A stretch of 13,554 nt of DNA from Coprococcus sp. (GTDB lineage: Bacteria > Bacillota > Clostridia > Lachnospirales > Lachnospiraceae). The notes below the pieces were generated by a model, which worked only from the letters and a program-made list of their open reading frames with translations, made no database searches and was not told the origin of the DNA. Where the stretch lies: positions 1-13,554 of the forward strand of contig JAEDGW010000073.1 of NCBI GenBank assembly GCA_016297325.1, written 5' to 3'. A program made the translations under genes and the position numbers. Numbering within the stretch: the stretch's first letter is position 1; each line of letters opens with the position of its first letter. Positions 9,101-13,554 of this stretch are shown here, piece by piece.

Positions 9101-12027
9101 GCGCATCAAGTATCAGCGGTAAAGTTGACAACTATGGAACTGTAACAACGGTTTCGGACAGATCATACAGTACAAGGATCAATGCTTCTTCAATGTTCAT
9201 CAATCGTGAAGATGCTACATTTACATTCGGAAATATGATTAACAGTGGAACCATAGTAAATTATGGTTCTCTGGAAGAGACATATTATAACAACTTCTCG
9301 AATGTTGGAAAGGTACTCACAACAACTATTCCGAATTTCAAGTATGTGCTGAAGAACTACAGCAGTGTGTACTATAAAGTTGATGCAGAGTATCCGGCAT
9401 ACTGCTTCAAGGGTGAGGATGCAAAGATAAGCATAACGGCAACAAATGCTAACTATCAGAAGACGTCAGGCATTGACGGTGATACAAATGTATACATAGC
9501 TGGAAATATGGATTTCTATGTGACAGTTGACGGCGAACCGATAGACGGAATGAAGATAGATTCTGTGGTATATGGTTCAGCCCAGAATGAGGCAACGTCA
9601 AGTAACAATGTCAAGTGGCGCGGAACAGTGGCATATGAGCCGACACATGCTGTGATCAACATGGCGAAGCAGGAGGCAACCAATATAACTCTTGCGAAGG
9701 CTGAGGACAAGGTTACAGCACAGGTTGGAGTGGCAACTAGCAAGTTTGATCCGCTCTATGACCTCACAAAGATCGAGGTTCAGAATGATGAAGATGTCGA
9801 AAACGGCTATGTCGCATACTCACTTGCTAAGGGGCAGACCCTTCCTGATGGACTTGCGATGTCAGGCGGCAAGATATATGGTACTCCGGTCAAGGCTTCT
9901 GCTGAGGCTCAGACAGTGAAGATCATTGTGAGAGGACAGAACCAGACCACAGCTGAATTCACGCTTACCATAGAGAAGATAGAGAAGGGTATCCCGACAC
10001 TTGCTGCATCAAAGGCTGGAAACGCATATGCAGGCAAAACACTTGCTGATGTAGCACTTCCAAAGTCAGCATTTGGTGTATATAGCTGGGCAGACAGCAC
10101 ACAGTTGGTTGGCAAGGCAGGATCCGAAGACAATTACGATGCATACTTTGTACCGAAAGATACGGTCAACTATGACTGGAGCAAGCTTGATACTGCTTCA
10201 GGAACGTATGAGCAGTTAGAGGACGGCAGTGTCAGAATAGCAGTTAAACTTGCGGTATATGTGAGAAAGCAGGATCCTGTATACACTGTACCTGAGGGAG
10301 TGACAGCTATATATGGAGAAACTGTAGGAAAGGCTGTTATTCCAGAAGCAGAAGGCGGAATGTTCATCTGGGAAAATGCTGATGAGTCAGTCGGCGACGT
10401 TGGAACAAAGAAGTTCCTTGCAACATTTGTGCCATCTGATGAGGATGTGTATGAAAGAGCAGAGCATATAGAGATCACAGTTGAGGTAAAGCCGGCTGAG
10501 GCTAAGTTCACACAGGCTATAGACAAGCTCACAGCAAAAGAGAATGACACTCTGGCTGATATAGTACTTCCGGAGGCAGAGAATGGAATCTACACATGGT
10601 ACACAGACAGAACAACAAGGGCTGAAGATGGCGGAACATACAAGCTGTGCTTTAAGCCTGCTGATATAACTAACTATGACTGGTCAGGAGTTGCGGGCTG
10701 GAACAGAGCTTACAGAGGTGTTGTATTCCCAGTTAAGGTTGAGATACAGAAGGAACACGTACATGAATATGGCAAGGATTATGTAAGCGATGAGACAAGT
10801 CACTGGCATGAGTGTACATGTGGCGATGTCATCGATAAGGCTGCACATACATGGGATAGAGGCACAGTCAGTGAATCACCTACTGATACAAGAAACGGTA
10901 AGAAGGTATATGCCTGCACAGTATGCGGATACAGAAGGTATGAGACAATCAAGGCAAAGGGCATAGATTTGTCAAATCCAGCATACAGGTTCAAGATAAC
11001 AGGTGTAAGCGAAAAAGTAGTATATAAGGGAAGAGCAATACAATTCACCGGGCTTACAGTTACAAGAAGTAGAACAAAACTAGTCGCAAACAGAGATTAC
11101 AGGGTGACATACAGGAATAATAACAAGATTGGCACTGCAACTATAAAGATCACTGGAAAGGGCAGCTACAGAGGAGAGATCAGTACGACGTTCAAGATCG
11201 TTGCCAGCAAGAATGTTGTATACACAGCTACCCAGCCAAGGACAAATGTAGTGTATAAGTACAAGATCACGAACACAGCTGCAGGCGGCAATGGAAGTGT
11301 GGCATTAGTTGGAGTGAAAAAGCTCGCATCGAACAATAAATATACAAAACTTGTTATATCAGATAGTGTAGTTATAGGCGGTGTAACATTTAAGATTACA
11401 TCAATAGGCACAAAGGCATTTAACGGTTACAAATACCTCAAGTTAGTAGTAGGAGGAAAAAATGTAACGAAGATTGATGCATATGCATTTAACGGATGTA
11501 AGGCGCTCACGGCAATTCCTTCATTCGAGAGTGTCACAAGCATTGGCTCATACGCATTCAACGGATGTAAGCTGCTGAAGAGCATGCCTGTAAAGAAGAA
11601 CCTCAAAACAATAGGTAAATATGCATTTAGTGGATGTACCACACTTAAGACACTGGCAATAGGCAACAAGGTGACGGTTATCGGCACAAGCGCATTTAGC
11701 AAGTGCACGGCACTCAAGTCAGTGGCAATAGGCAACAATGTAGTTACAATAGGCAAGAGTGCATTTGCCGGCTGTACAAAGCTTGATAATGTACAGATCG
11801 GTCTGAAAGTAAAGACTATCGGTGAATCAGCATTCTACGGTTGTAAGAGCCTTAAGAGTGTAAAGATTGCATCTAAAAAACTTAAGACAGTAGGTAAGTA
11901 TGCATTCAAGAACACTTATTCAAAAATAACATTTAAGATCACAAAGTCAAAATATACGACCTATTCGAAGCTGATAAAGGCTAGGGCGGTTGCAGCACCG
12001 GCGAAGGCTGTATATAGCAGATATTGA
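3136..12027 (+). CDS. Giant secreted multidomain protein: three EF-loop/beta-solenoid/Ig-like modules, His/Cys zinc-like motif, MBG-like domain, C-terminal LRR_5 (BspA-type) repeats
   Basis: This is a 2963-residue exported surface or secreted protein of unknown ligand. ATG 3136 is chosen over TTG 3133 because GGGAGGG (3123-3129) sits 6 bases before it. A signal peptide (RKRK, hydrophobic core, cut after VYA at 29) leads three super-modules at about residues 30-1039, 1040-1550 and 1551-2284. Each opens with an EF-hand-like loop (D89, D1098, D1592), continues with Tyr-Gly solenoid rungs and Gly/Asn-rich rungs, then a Tyr-rich beta region, and closes with a putative Ig-like domain containing LP-[ED]-GL. 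Next come three related beta domains (2285-2541), a His/Cys region (H2556, H2558, C2560, C2562, H2571, C2594, C2597), an MBG-like domain (2616-2689) and eight LRR_5 repeats (2753-2938). No sorting signal is seen. BspA-type repeats in other bacteria mediate adhesion; adhesion here is inferred. Confidence 0.93.
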   Translation: MRKRKLRGGIAVLSLATALCLAQGVAVYAEGTDDGSTLVMADPSKGIEYRYYEGSTTSVEGINLNGNSVIIRQSPNSTSSEPRLNVYNDKDRDGVLDEGEEAFEIDGSTEILPYQVYGVYGEKTKTPISITVDGASLGNVWGVYKGAMEYESTGSDPAVSITVNKGSNVSAATCLYSSEAVGSMKINISGDCNVSQLQGALQSKVDGDIDIDITDNAFAGTVYGIQVGYATGSVDVDTDNTVDIGYLYGVYASTIDGSLTVNSMLKADKGSGYVYAATNGTYSGKDYAVKGNVVLTAKNAKLGYVYAVTNGARALGNVTVDISDTTLNSMYGVSSSASAAGDVSIRLNGIECSDRYSYMYGAYSANIAGKLKFEVKNAKGQGIYVYGTSNSDILGDVDIDIDGQGAEFDSVYGLNCGTVKGMVNIDIENINVSSSMYGIYSAKLEQSSPEGADAYANVITLKNIESSSYYTYGVYYVSTMGSTHMILDNIKSDKYLYGLDFSGAITGKLKMDMSNCSSENAYILRGNGSSSTVVGNFDLTLTDSAFKNSLYVLNTATFAENASVDIRNVISNLCTVAYLGTCAKNLDVNMQYANDKAIVDAAGNPVVDSYTNAGKGDFNLLSSYSVIGDLTADLSNIHYASCGLAGGSYSGKVSGINTTVTLKDSSFESTYNGSTVYLLNEYGNGSNDDSAIQLSADIKIENTDFTGMKNASFQVNANQNRKVRVAFDETCILPDGYYICPAYNGYGDSIVTYGGDVYYGGDKVVIDKDVNADNIYFGNYDSRKSTSAVYAVINKGVTVSAQEGIYFTAGANILNSGKFSGTFKRTDDSAYGSVYMKEGIVADETLYENAHVYYPVTLVCDDKAVTVSNPGYTCYLDKDTMYAYVDSVLTLTPVVKRGYTLEKVVFRGSDETQNNELTETSGKYTFAMPKKPCIVTVSTKGKQIKASKTVSDPSAVLGQKYTAEKPLYDMSDVVILNDGKEGKVTYEMDKDYILPEGLELDGGLIIGTPTSAYEDGKKAVIYITGKNGTRTQITLNVVVSKEQKIQENTDGRITVDEENKQISLNGTSVVLQAAENSAEASADETGAESPAITEIYIDSNKDGQADNKTPLFSGDLSEYTVVGVDDSEFKRSVKITMLGGSVQKIYGAVDSELSCSGRDAVAVVIKGGNVGEVYAIVNTQVDGTISYENCTGAVITGGLVSGSTSTYTGALLRTAKDNVMIYKKYTVTEKLAANDFDLDNESEASVEAPLELTGYLRMYEKSKLTATAAITAGGISFSRNSSAQFDGDVKINTLYMTSYNNVLIIGAESEFETDEVKISDSWAKVYQKGTFKCPSDKFSNEGTWVKAGEFAEGVDAGEWAGIYYNVERGTTNMKGTSVSIPTQSRVVEYEGLIYARNNSLVTAKYTDVPGYTVYVSINGGDPIKGDSGSALVATANTVMSATADYVADQIAVTKKYADPVIVADTSYTAEEPVYDLSALDVTGDTTSAYGTDMQYRVKSGSKLPEGLVLADGKITGKTSETGETDVTFVVTGRNGTSVDVNVKFTVKAAGTEVSDINKVVTDASVSKINLAGCSVVIIADPSNASKSSIYMDADHDGIADNNRALKIGGETSYDLSKCKIYGYTDGDNAYTGDISMVLRSGTVGSLYGAGSNESGAANVTVEGDVTVKVLGGTVRTEIYGAYNAHAAAVNFMAEGGKIYKKAYGAYNSDVQTMNFAFTKTAMMYADDNYSNTGKEELYVTSGGSVSGDVNAEVGVLSTREAFAYGTKLYRSTYAFFYGVYRTPVSGDVNYTLNGDWYAGRINTFVNSSNVAGDLNAELKSGYIGCGNSNDSSKAFVYGNMNNKIRNINVRSATEDAVSGKIVLAASGEVNDIYFNDVSGNTTASVTGLSENFQVTHNGSLFLKINDKLVLGGTYTVDENIETDILNVTSGSKIKVAEGASIKHTANAVIEGDIENNGTWISDGNVYVEGTFVNNGIWNTKKYMYVGDSSASSISGKVDNYGTVTTVSDRSYSTRINASSMFINREDATFTFGNMINSGTIVNYGSLEETYYNNFSNVGKVLTTTIPNFKYVLKNYSSVYYKVDAEYPAYCFKGEDAKISITATNANYQKTSGIDGDTNVYIAGNMDFYVTVDGEPIDGMKIDSVVYGSAQNEATSSNNVKWRGTVAYEPTHAVINMAKQEATNITLAKAEDKVTAQVGVATSKFDPLYDLTKIEVQNDEDVENGYVAYSLAKGQTLPDGLAMSGGKIYGTPVKASAEAQTVKIIVRGQNQTTAEFTLTIEKIEKGIPTLAASKAGNAYAGKTLADVALPKSAFGVYSWADSTQLVGKAGSEDNYDAYFVPKDTVNYDWSKLDTASGTYEQLEDGSVRIAVKLAVYVRKQDPVYTVPEGVTAIYGETVGKAVIPEAEGGMFIWENADESVGDVGTKKFLATFVPSDEDVYERAEHIEITVEVKPAEAKFTQAIDKLTAKENDTLADIVLPEAENGIYTWYTDRTTRAEDGGTYKLCFKPADITNYDWSGVAGWNRAYRGVVFPVKVEIQKEHVHEYGKDYVSDETSHWHECTCGDVIDKAAHTWDRGTVSESPTDTRNGKKVYACTVCGYRRYETIKAKGIDLSNPAYRFKITGVSEKVVYKGRAIQFTGLTVTRSRTKLVANRDYRVTYRNNNKIGTATIKITGKGSYRGEISTTFKIVASKNVVYTATQPRTNVVYKYKITNTAAGGNGSVALVGVKKLASNNKYTKLVISDSVVIGGVTFKITSIGTKAFNGYKYLKLVVGGKNVTKIDAYAFNGCKALTAIPSFESVTSIGSYAFNGCKLLKSMPVKKNLKTIGKYAFSGCTTLKTLAIGNKVTVIGTSAFSKCTALKSVAIGNNVVTIGKSAFAGCTKLDNVQIGLKVKTIGESAFYGCKSLKSVKIASKKLKTVGKYAFKNTYSKITFKITKSKYTTYSKLIKARAVAAPAKAVYSRY
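3400..3435 (+). other. EF-hand-like calcium loop at the head of module 1
   Basis: Residues 89-100 read D-K-D-R-D-G-V-L-D-E-G-E. This matches the canonical 12-residue EF-hand loop: D at 1, 3, 5 and 9, G at 6, a hydrophobic residue at 8 and E at 12. Equivalent but shorter-matching loops open module 2 (from D1098, base 6427) and module 3 (from D1592, base 7909). Calcium binding is inferred from the motif only. Confidence 0.6.
3511..5302 (+). repeat. About 20-rung Tyr-Gly beta-solenoid of module 1
   Basis: Residues about 126-722 break into around 20 units of roughly 25 residues. The pattern is G-[DN]-[VLI]-x-[VIL]-x-[VI], about eight residues, then [VLM]-Y-G-[VI]-Y and five or so polar residues ending in G. 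Two short beta strands and two turns per unit suggest a right-handed solenoid. Shorter runs of the same unit recur in module 2 (about 6520-6760) and module 3 (about 8020-8760). I cannot tie the unit to a named family. Confidence 0.65.
5971..6252 (+). repeat. Putative Ig-like domain, copy 1 of 3
   Basis: Residues about 946-1039 include PLYDMSDV, LPEGLELDGGLIIGTP and a closing GKNGT...TLNVVV strand. This resembles the putative Ig (He_PIG-like) domains of exoproteins. Copy 2 lies at 7486-7785 and copy 3 at 9682-9990, with the same PVYDL or PLYDL entry, LP-[ED]-GL turn and [VI]-x-[GR]-x-N-x-T exit. Confidence 0.6.
7486..7785 (+). repeat. Putative Ig-like domain, copy 2 of 3
   Basis: Residues about 1451-1550 carry PVYDLSALDV, LPEGLVLADGKITGKT and VTGRNGTSVDVNV. 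They align along their whole length with the domains at 5971 and 9682 and mark the end of module 2. Confidence 0.6.
9682..9990 (+). repeat. Putative Ig-like domain, copy 3 of 3
   Basis: Residues about 2183-2285 carry PLYDLTKIEV, LPDGLAMSGGKIYGTP and VRGQNQTTAEFTLT. They match copies 1 and 2 in motif order and close module 3. Confidence 0.6.
9988..10758 (+). repeat. Three tandem 75-95 residue beta domains
   Basis: Units at about residues 2285-2379, 2380-2454 and 2455-2541 share a core: [LV]-x-[DK]-[VAI]-x-[LI]-P, then G-x-[YF]-x-W, a G-[TS] turn, F-[VK]-P and a final [VI]-x-V strand. The first and third carry an NYDWS insert. They look like the short all-beta modules common in clostridial exoproteins; I do not name the family. 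Confidence 0.65.
10756..10950 (+). other. His/Cys-rich putative zinc-binding region in the exoprotein
   Basis: Residues 2541-2605 contain HVH, HWHECTCG, AHTW and CTVCGY. The spacing of the H-x-H, C-x-C and C-x-x-C pairs fits one or two metal-binding knuckles. Similar HWH-x-C segments are familiar in large surface proteins of gut clostridia. Metal binding is inferred. Confidence 0.55.
10981..11202 (+). other. MBG-like beta domain of the exoprotein
   Basis: Residues 2616-2689 contain YKGRAIQF, then DYRVTYRNNNKIGTATIKI, then GKGSYRG and a final TFKI strand. This order (YxGxxxxP-like strand, DYxVxYxNN, GTATxxIxGKGxYxG) is that of the MBG/bacterial Ig-like spacers often placed before LRR_5 or cell-wall-binding regions. 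Confidence 0.7.
11392..11949 (+). repeat. Eight LRR_5 (BspA-type) leucine-rich repeats
   Basis: Eight units, of 69 bases (23 residues) with one-residue deviations, start at 11392, 11464, 11533, 11602, 11671, 11740, 11809 and 11881. The consensus is V-x-x-IG-x-x-AF-x-GC-x-x-L-x-x-[LV]-x-I. This is the Treponema pallidum/BspA type of LRR found in bacterial surface proteins. Unit 1 has Tyr for the usual Cys and the last unit decays after KYAFKN. A 25-residue lysine- and alanine-rich tail follows. Confidence 0.92.
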
Positions 12028-12067
12028 TCCAAATAGCAATGCCTGCGGATAATACCGGGGCGGTTCA

Positions 12068-12101
12068 GGGCAGTCACATATATGTGTGGCTGCCCTTTTT
12101 T
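12068..12101 (+). terminator. Strong intrinsic terminator after the giant exoprotein gene
   Basis: GGGCAG...CTGCCC closes a 12-13 bp hairpin (12068-12095) with two or three G-U pairs and a very small loop. A run of six T follows at 12096-12101. It begins 41 bases after the stop and isolates the giant gene from the downstream region. Confidence 0.9.
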
Positions 12102-12499
12102 GTGTAAGTAATTGTGGTATGTTGACTGCGTTTATATGTGAGTAAAGATAGGCGGCAGGGGAAAGCACAAGGTGTTCGGCGAAGGCATGTGGTCTTGTGT
12201 TGATTGATGTACATAAAAAAGAATATATGCGCTGGGCGATATATAACAGATGGATATGGTTGAACTTACTGATAGTCCAGATAATGATGTTACATATGTT
12301 ATAGGATCAAAATGGTATGTAAGACTGTGGAATCGGATGAAGAGAATGTTCCATTTGTGATTATGTCATAATATGTTGCAATCTGGCTAAGATTTGGTAA
12401 AGAAAATATGAGATGCTTCAAAATCGCCGGCGAACGGTCGAAAAATGGGGGCGAGTGGTCATGGGGAAAAGTGGGGAAGTTTACAAGGTGTATATTAAA
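12102..12499 (+). other. Long intergenic stretch with no supported gene
   Basis: Almost 400 bases hold no gene I can defend. A 36-codon frame opens at ATG 12250 and ends at the TGA at 12358-12360; its translation ends in GSKWYVRLWNRMKRMFHL, which looks protein-like, but no ribosome binding site precedes it, so it may be a remnant. A weak TTGATT/TATATG pair (12200-12205, 12224-12229; spacing 18) precedes it. A small palindrome TTATGTCATAA lies at 12361-12371. A G-rich segment with a direct repeat lies at 12425-12476. Confidence 0.5.
12429..12460 (+). repeat. Direct repeat GGCGAnnGGTC, two copies 21 bp apart
   Basis: GGCGAACGGTC (12429-12439) and GGCGAGTGGTC (12450-12460) start 21 bases apart, close to two turns of B-DNA. 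They lie about 100-130 bases upstream of the PH-domain gene. The spacing suits paired protein contacts on one DNA face, but no regulator is identifiable. Confidence 0.5.
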
Positions 12500-12528
12500 T
12501 TGTAAAATTAAGGGGTATTTTGTAGATT
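12500..12528 (+). promoter_or_regulatory. Candidate promoter of the PH-domain gene
   Basis: TTGTAA (12500-12505) and TAGATT (12523-12528) are 17 bases apart, each matching four of six consensus bases. Transcription would begin near 12535, giving a leader of about 25 bases that contains the GGGGG ribosome binding site. Confidence 0.4.
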
Positions 12529-12559
12529 AATTTATTTGTTTGAGTAAGGGGGATTAATA

Positions 12560-12943
12560 ATGGCAATAAACTTTAATGCAAATAGTGTATTTAACTTGAA
12601 ACAAATACCTGCAGATGCTGTTAGGCAAGAGGTGGGGGGATTGCTGATAAATGGGGAAAATGTAGTGTTCGCGTTTCAAACAGTAAGGGATCAGTTGATA
12701 TTCACTAATAAACGAATAATAGCAGTTGATGTGCAAGGGATAACAGGCAAGAGAAAATCATTTGCGACTATGCCATATTCAAAGATACAGTTTTTTTCAA
12801 TACAAACTGTTGGATTTATGGAAATGTTTCCAGATAGTGAATTGTATATAATGTTTGCTAATGGATTTACGGCAACATTTGAGTTTAAAGGAAATGTAGA
12901 TATTGGCATGATTGGTCGTATGTTATCAGCTTATGTTTTATAA
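12560..12943 (+). CDS. Bacterial PH-domain protein (bPH_1 / DUF1696 family)
   Basis: This 127-residue cytoplasmic protein is almost entirely one bacterial pleckstrin-homology domain of the bPH_1 type. The start ATG 12560 is supported by GGGGG at 12548-12552, seven bases upstream. Family marks are LLINGENVVFAFQTVRD early on, then LIFTNKRIIAVDVQGITGKR, the MPYSKI strand, the central FSIQT..GFMEMFPDSEL and the final GNVDIGMIGRMLSAYVL helix. The family forms ring oligomers in known structures, but its biological job is poorly defined. It has no signal peptide or membrane segment. Codon and base use are visibly more AT-rich than in the giant gene. It appears monocistronic, with no clear terminator after it. 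Confidence 0.88.
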   Translation: MAINFNANSVFNLKQIPADAVRQEVGGLLINGENVVFAFQTVRDQLIFTNKRIIAVDVQGITGKRKSFATMPYSKIQFFSIQTVGFMEMFPDSELYIMFANGFTATFEFKGNVDIGMIGRMLSAYVL

Positions 12944-13140
12944 AAAATCTGGTTGGAAGAAACAAATATTAAAATAGACGTGATAACAGAACATAAAAAA
13001 ATAATACATAGGATAGTCCATTTAAGTTATATGGTGATATATATAAATGAGGATTGTGCTGATGGTATACCGATGTGACAAAAGACGATTATGAATAAGG
13101 AAGAATTACAAGAAGTAGGTATATGAGGAATATTCAATAA
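12944..13140 (+). other. AT-rich stretch with interrupted reading frames, possible decayed gene
   Basis: A TTG-led frame runs from 12953 to the TGA at 13076-13078 (41 codons, with EETNIKIDVITEHKKI near its start). The same frame continues past that TGA as QKTIMNKEELQEVGI to a second TGA at 13124-13126. No convincing ribosome binding site is present. The stretch could be a remnant of a small gene or simply AT-rich spacer; I cannot identify a family. Confidence 0.3.
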
Positions 13141-13169
13141 TTCATTTTTAGTTATTTGTATGGTATAAT
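13141..13169 (+). promoter_or_regulatory. Candidate promoter with perfect extended -10
   Basis: TG-G-TATAAT at 13161-13169 is a consensus extended -10, and TTCATT at 13141-13146 is a weak -35 at 17 bases. Start would be near 13176, only about 16 bases before ATG 13192. Confidence 0.55.
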
Positions 13170-13191
13170 TTATTGTTGTTTTTTAGTTGAT

Positions 13192-13479
13192 ATGGAGGTT
13201 TATTTTGCTGTATTAGATGATTCAATGATTGCTGTGGGACAGGAAATATATCACCTTATGTTTGATAATACAGATGACTTACTATTGGCATCAATAGATG
13301 AGGAAATGCTGTGGAAGTGTATAGAAATGTTGTGTAAAATACGGAAAATCGAGTGGAATACCCCACCATCAGAAGGTGGAGTAATTCATTTTGCATTTCC
13401 TGTTTATCCGGAGGAACTTTGGCAGATATTCAATTTGATGAAGCCCGACATACATTTTGCAACCAATATGGAGAAGTAG
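13192..13479 (+). CDS. Unrecognised small acidic protein
   Basis: This reading frame encodes about 95 residues from ATG 13192. The frame is open further upstream to a TTG at 13156, but that codon lies ahead of the predicted transcription start, so it is not preferred. ATG 13192 itself has no ribosome binding site; a good GGAGG (13194-13198) overlaps its second and third codons and points at no usable in-frame start (the next ATG is 13225). The product is soluble and acidic, with FAVLDDSM, a Leu/Asp-rich helix, a helix around EEMLWKCIEMLCKI, and PVYPEELWQIFNLMKP near the end. Its size and acidity recall small immunity-type proteins, but no family or partner toxin is recognised. The start is unsettled and the gene could be a truncated remnant. 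Confidence 0.45.
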   Translation: MEVYFAVLDDSMIAVGQEIYHLMFDNTDDLLLASIDEEMLWKCIEMLCKIRKIEWNTPPSEGGVIHFAFPVYPEELWQIFNLMKPDIHFATNMEK

Positions 13480-13491
13480 CCACGAAGAATA

Positions 13492-13554
13492 GTGCCCAGT
13501 GAGATGTCCGTAAAACAGATTAATACAAGGCTTACATGGATTCAAATGGGTGAG
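13492..13554 (+). CDS. Possible start of a further reading frame running off the window
   Basis: A frame from GTG 13492 (or ATG 13504) stays open to the last base and reads MSVKQINTRLTWIQMGE from the ATG. It is in the same frame as the preceding ORF, just after its TAG, so it could also be sequence once continuous with it. There is no ribosome binding site. Confidence 0.15.
   Translation, partial: MPSEMSVKQINTRLTWIQMGE

Noticed and set aside
3564..11756. Many minus-strand and alternate-frame ORFs of 60-140 codons inside the giant gene
   Set aside because: They mirror the repetitive codons of the real gene, and none has a supporting start signal or family motif.
11392..11949. Regular 69-base periodicity suggesting a CRISPR-like or minisatellite array
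   Set aside because: The period is explained by 23-residue LRR_5 protein repeats; there are no conserved DNA repeats with unique spacers.
11950..12027. LPXTG-type sorting signal or C-terminal membrane anchor
   Set aside because: I looked for one in the last residues and found none; the tail is basic and not hydrophobic.
13156..13191. TTG 13156 as start of the last ORF
   Set aside because: It overlaps the perfect extended -10 element and would lie upstream of the predicted transcription start.

Overview
The window looks like chromosomal DNA of a gut Bacillota, most likely a Lachnospiraceae-type Clostridia. The basis is moderate-to-low GC, heavy use of ATA and AGA codons, strong G-rich ribosome binding sites, a GH25 lysozyme with Cpl-7 repeats, a YugP-type membrane peptidase, and a giant secreted protein ending in BspA-type leucine-rich repeats. 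The genus cannot be fixed from the sequence. Every gene I can support is on the + strand.

Layout. Bases 1-779 hold the 3' part of a GH25 muramidase with two Cpl-7 cell-wall-binding repeats. A hairpin region and a promoter follow, then a membrane zinc metallopeptidase of the YugP family (991-1698) with a good terminator. Next is a coupled pair of unrecognised small membrane proteins (1897-2481 and 2481-2957; stop and start share one base). Then comes the dominant feature, one 2963-residue secreted protein (3136-12027), preceded by a long inverted repeat and an extended -10 element and followed by a strong terminator. The last 1.4 kb is AT-rich and sparsely coding: a G-rich intergenic stretch with a spaced direct repeat, a small bacterial PH-domain gene (12560-12943), a stretch with interrupted reading frames, and a short orphan ORF (about 13192-13479).

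The giant protein is the main point of interest. After its signal peptide I read a three-fold repeated super-module. Each copy has an EF-hand-like D-x-[DN]-x-D-G loop, a beta-solenoid rich in Tyr-Gly turns (about 20 rungs of about 25 residues in copy 1), a second Gly/Asn-rich solenoid-like stretch, a Tyr-rich beta region and a putative Ig-like domain. Behind these sit three copies of another 75-95 residue beta domain, a His/Cys putative zinc-knuckle region, an MBG-like beta domain and eight LRR_5 repeats of about 23 residues. There is no LPXTG motif, terminal membrane segment or recognised anchor.

The genes share a cell-envelope theme: wall hydrolysis, membrane proteolysis, membrane-anchored proteins exposed outside, and a giant exoprotein. 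Only the 1897/2481 pair is clearly co-transcribed. A functional link between that pair and the giant protein is only a guess from adjacency.
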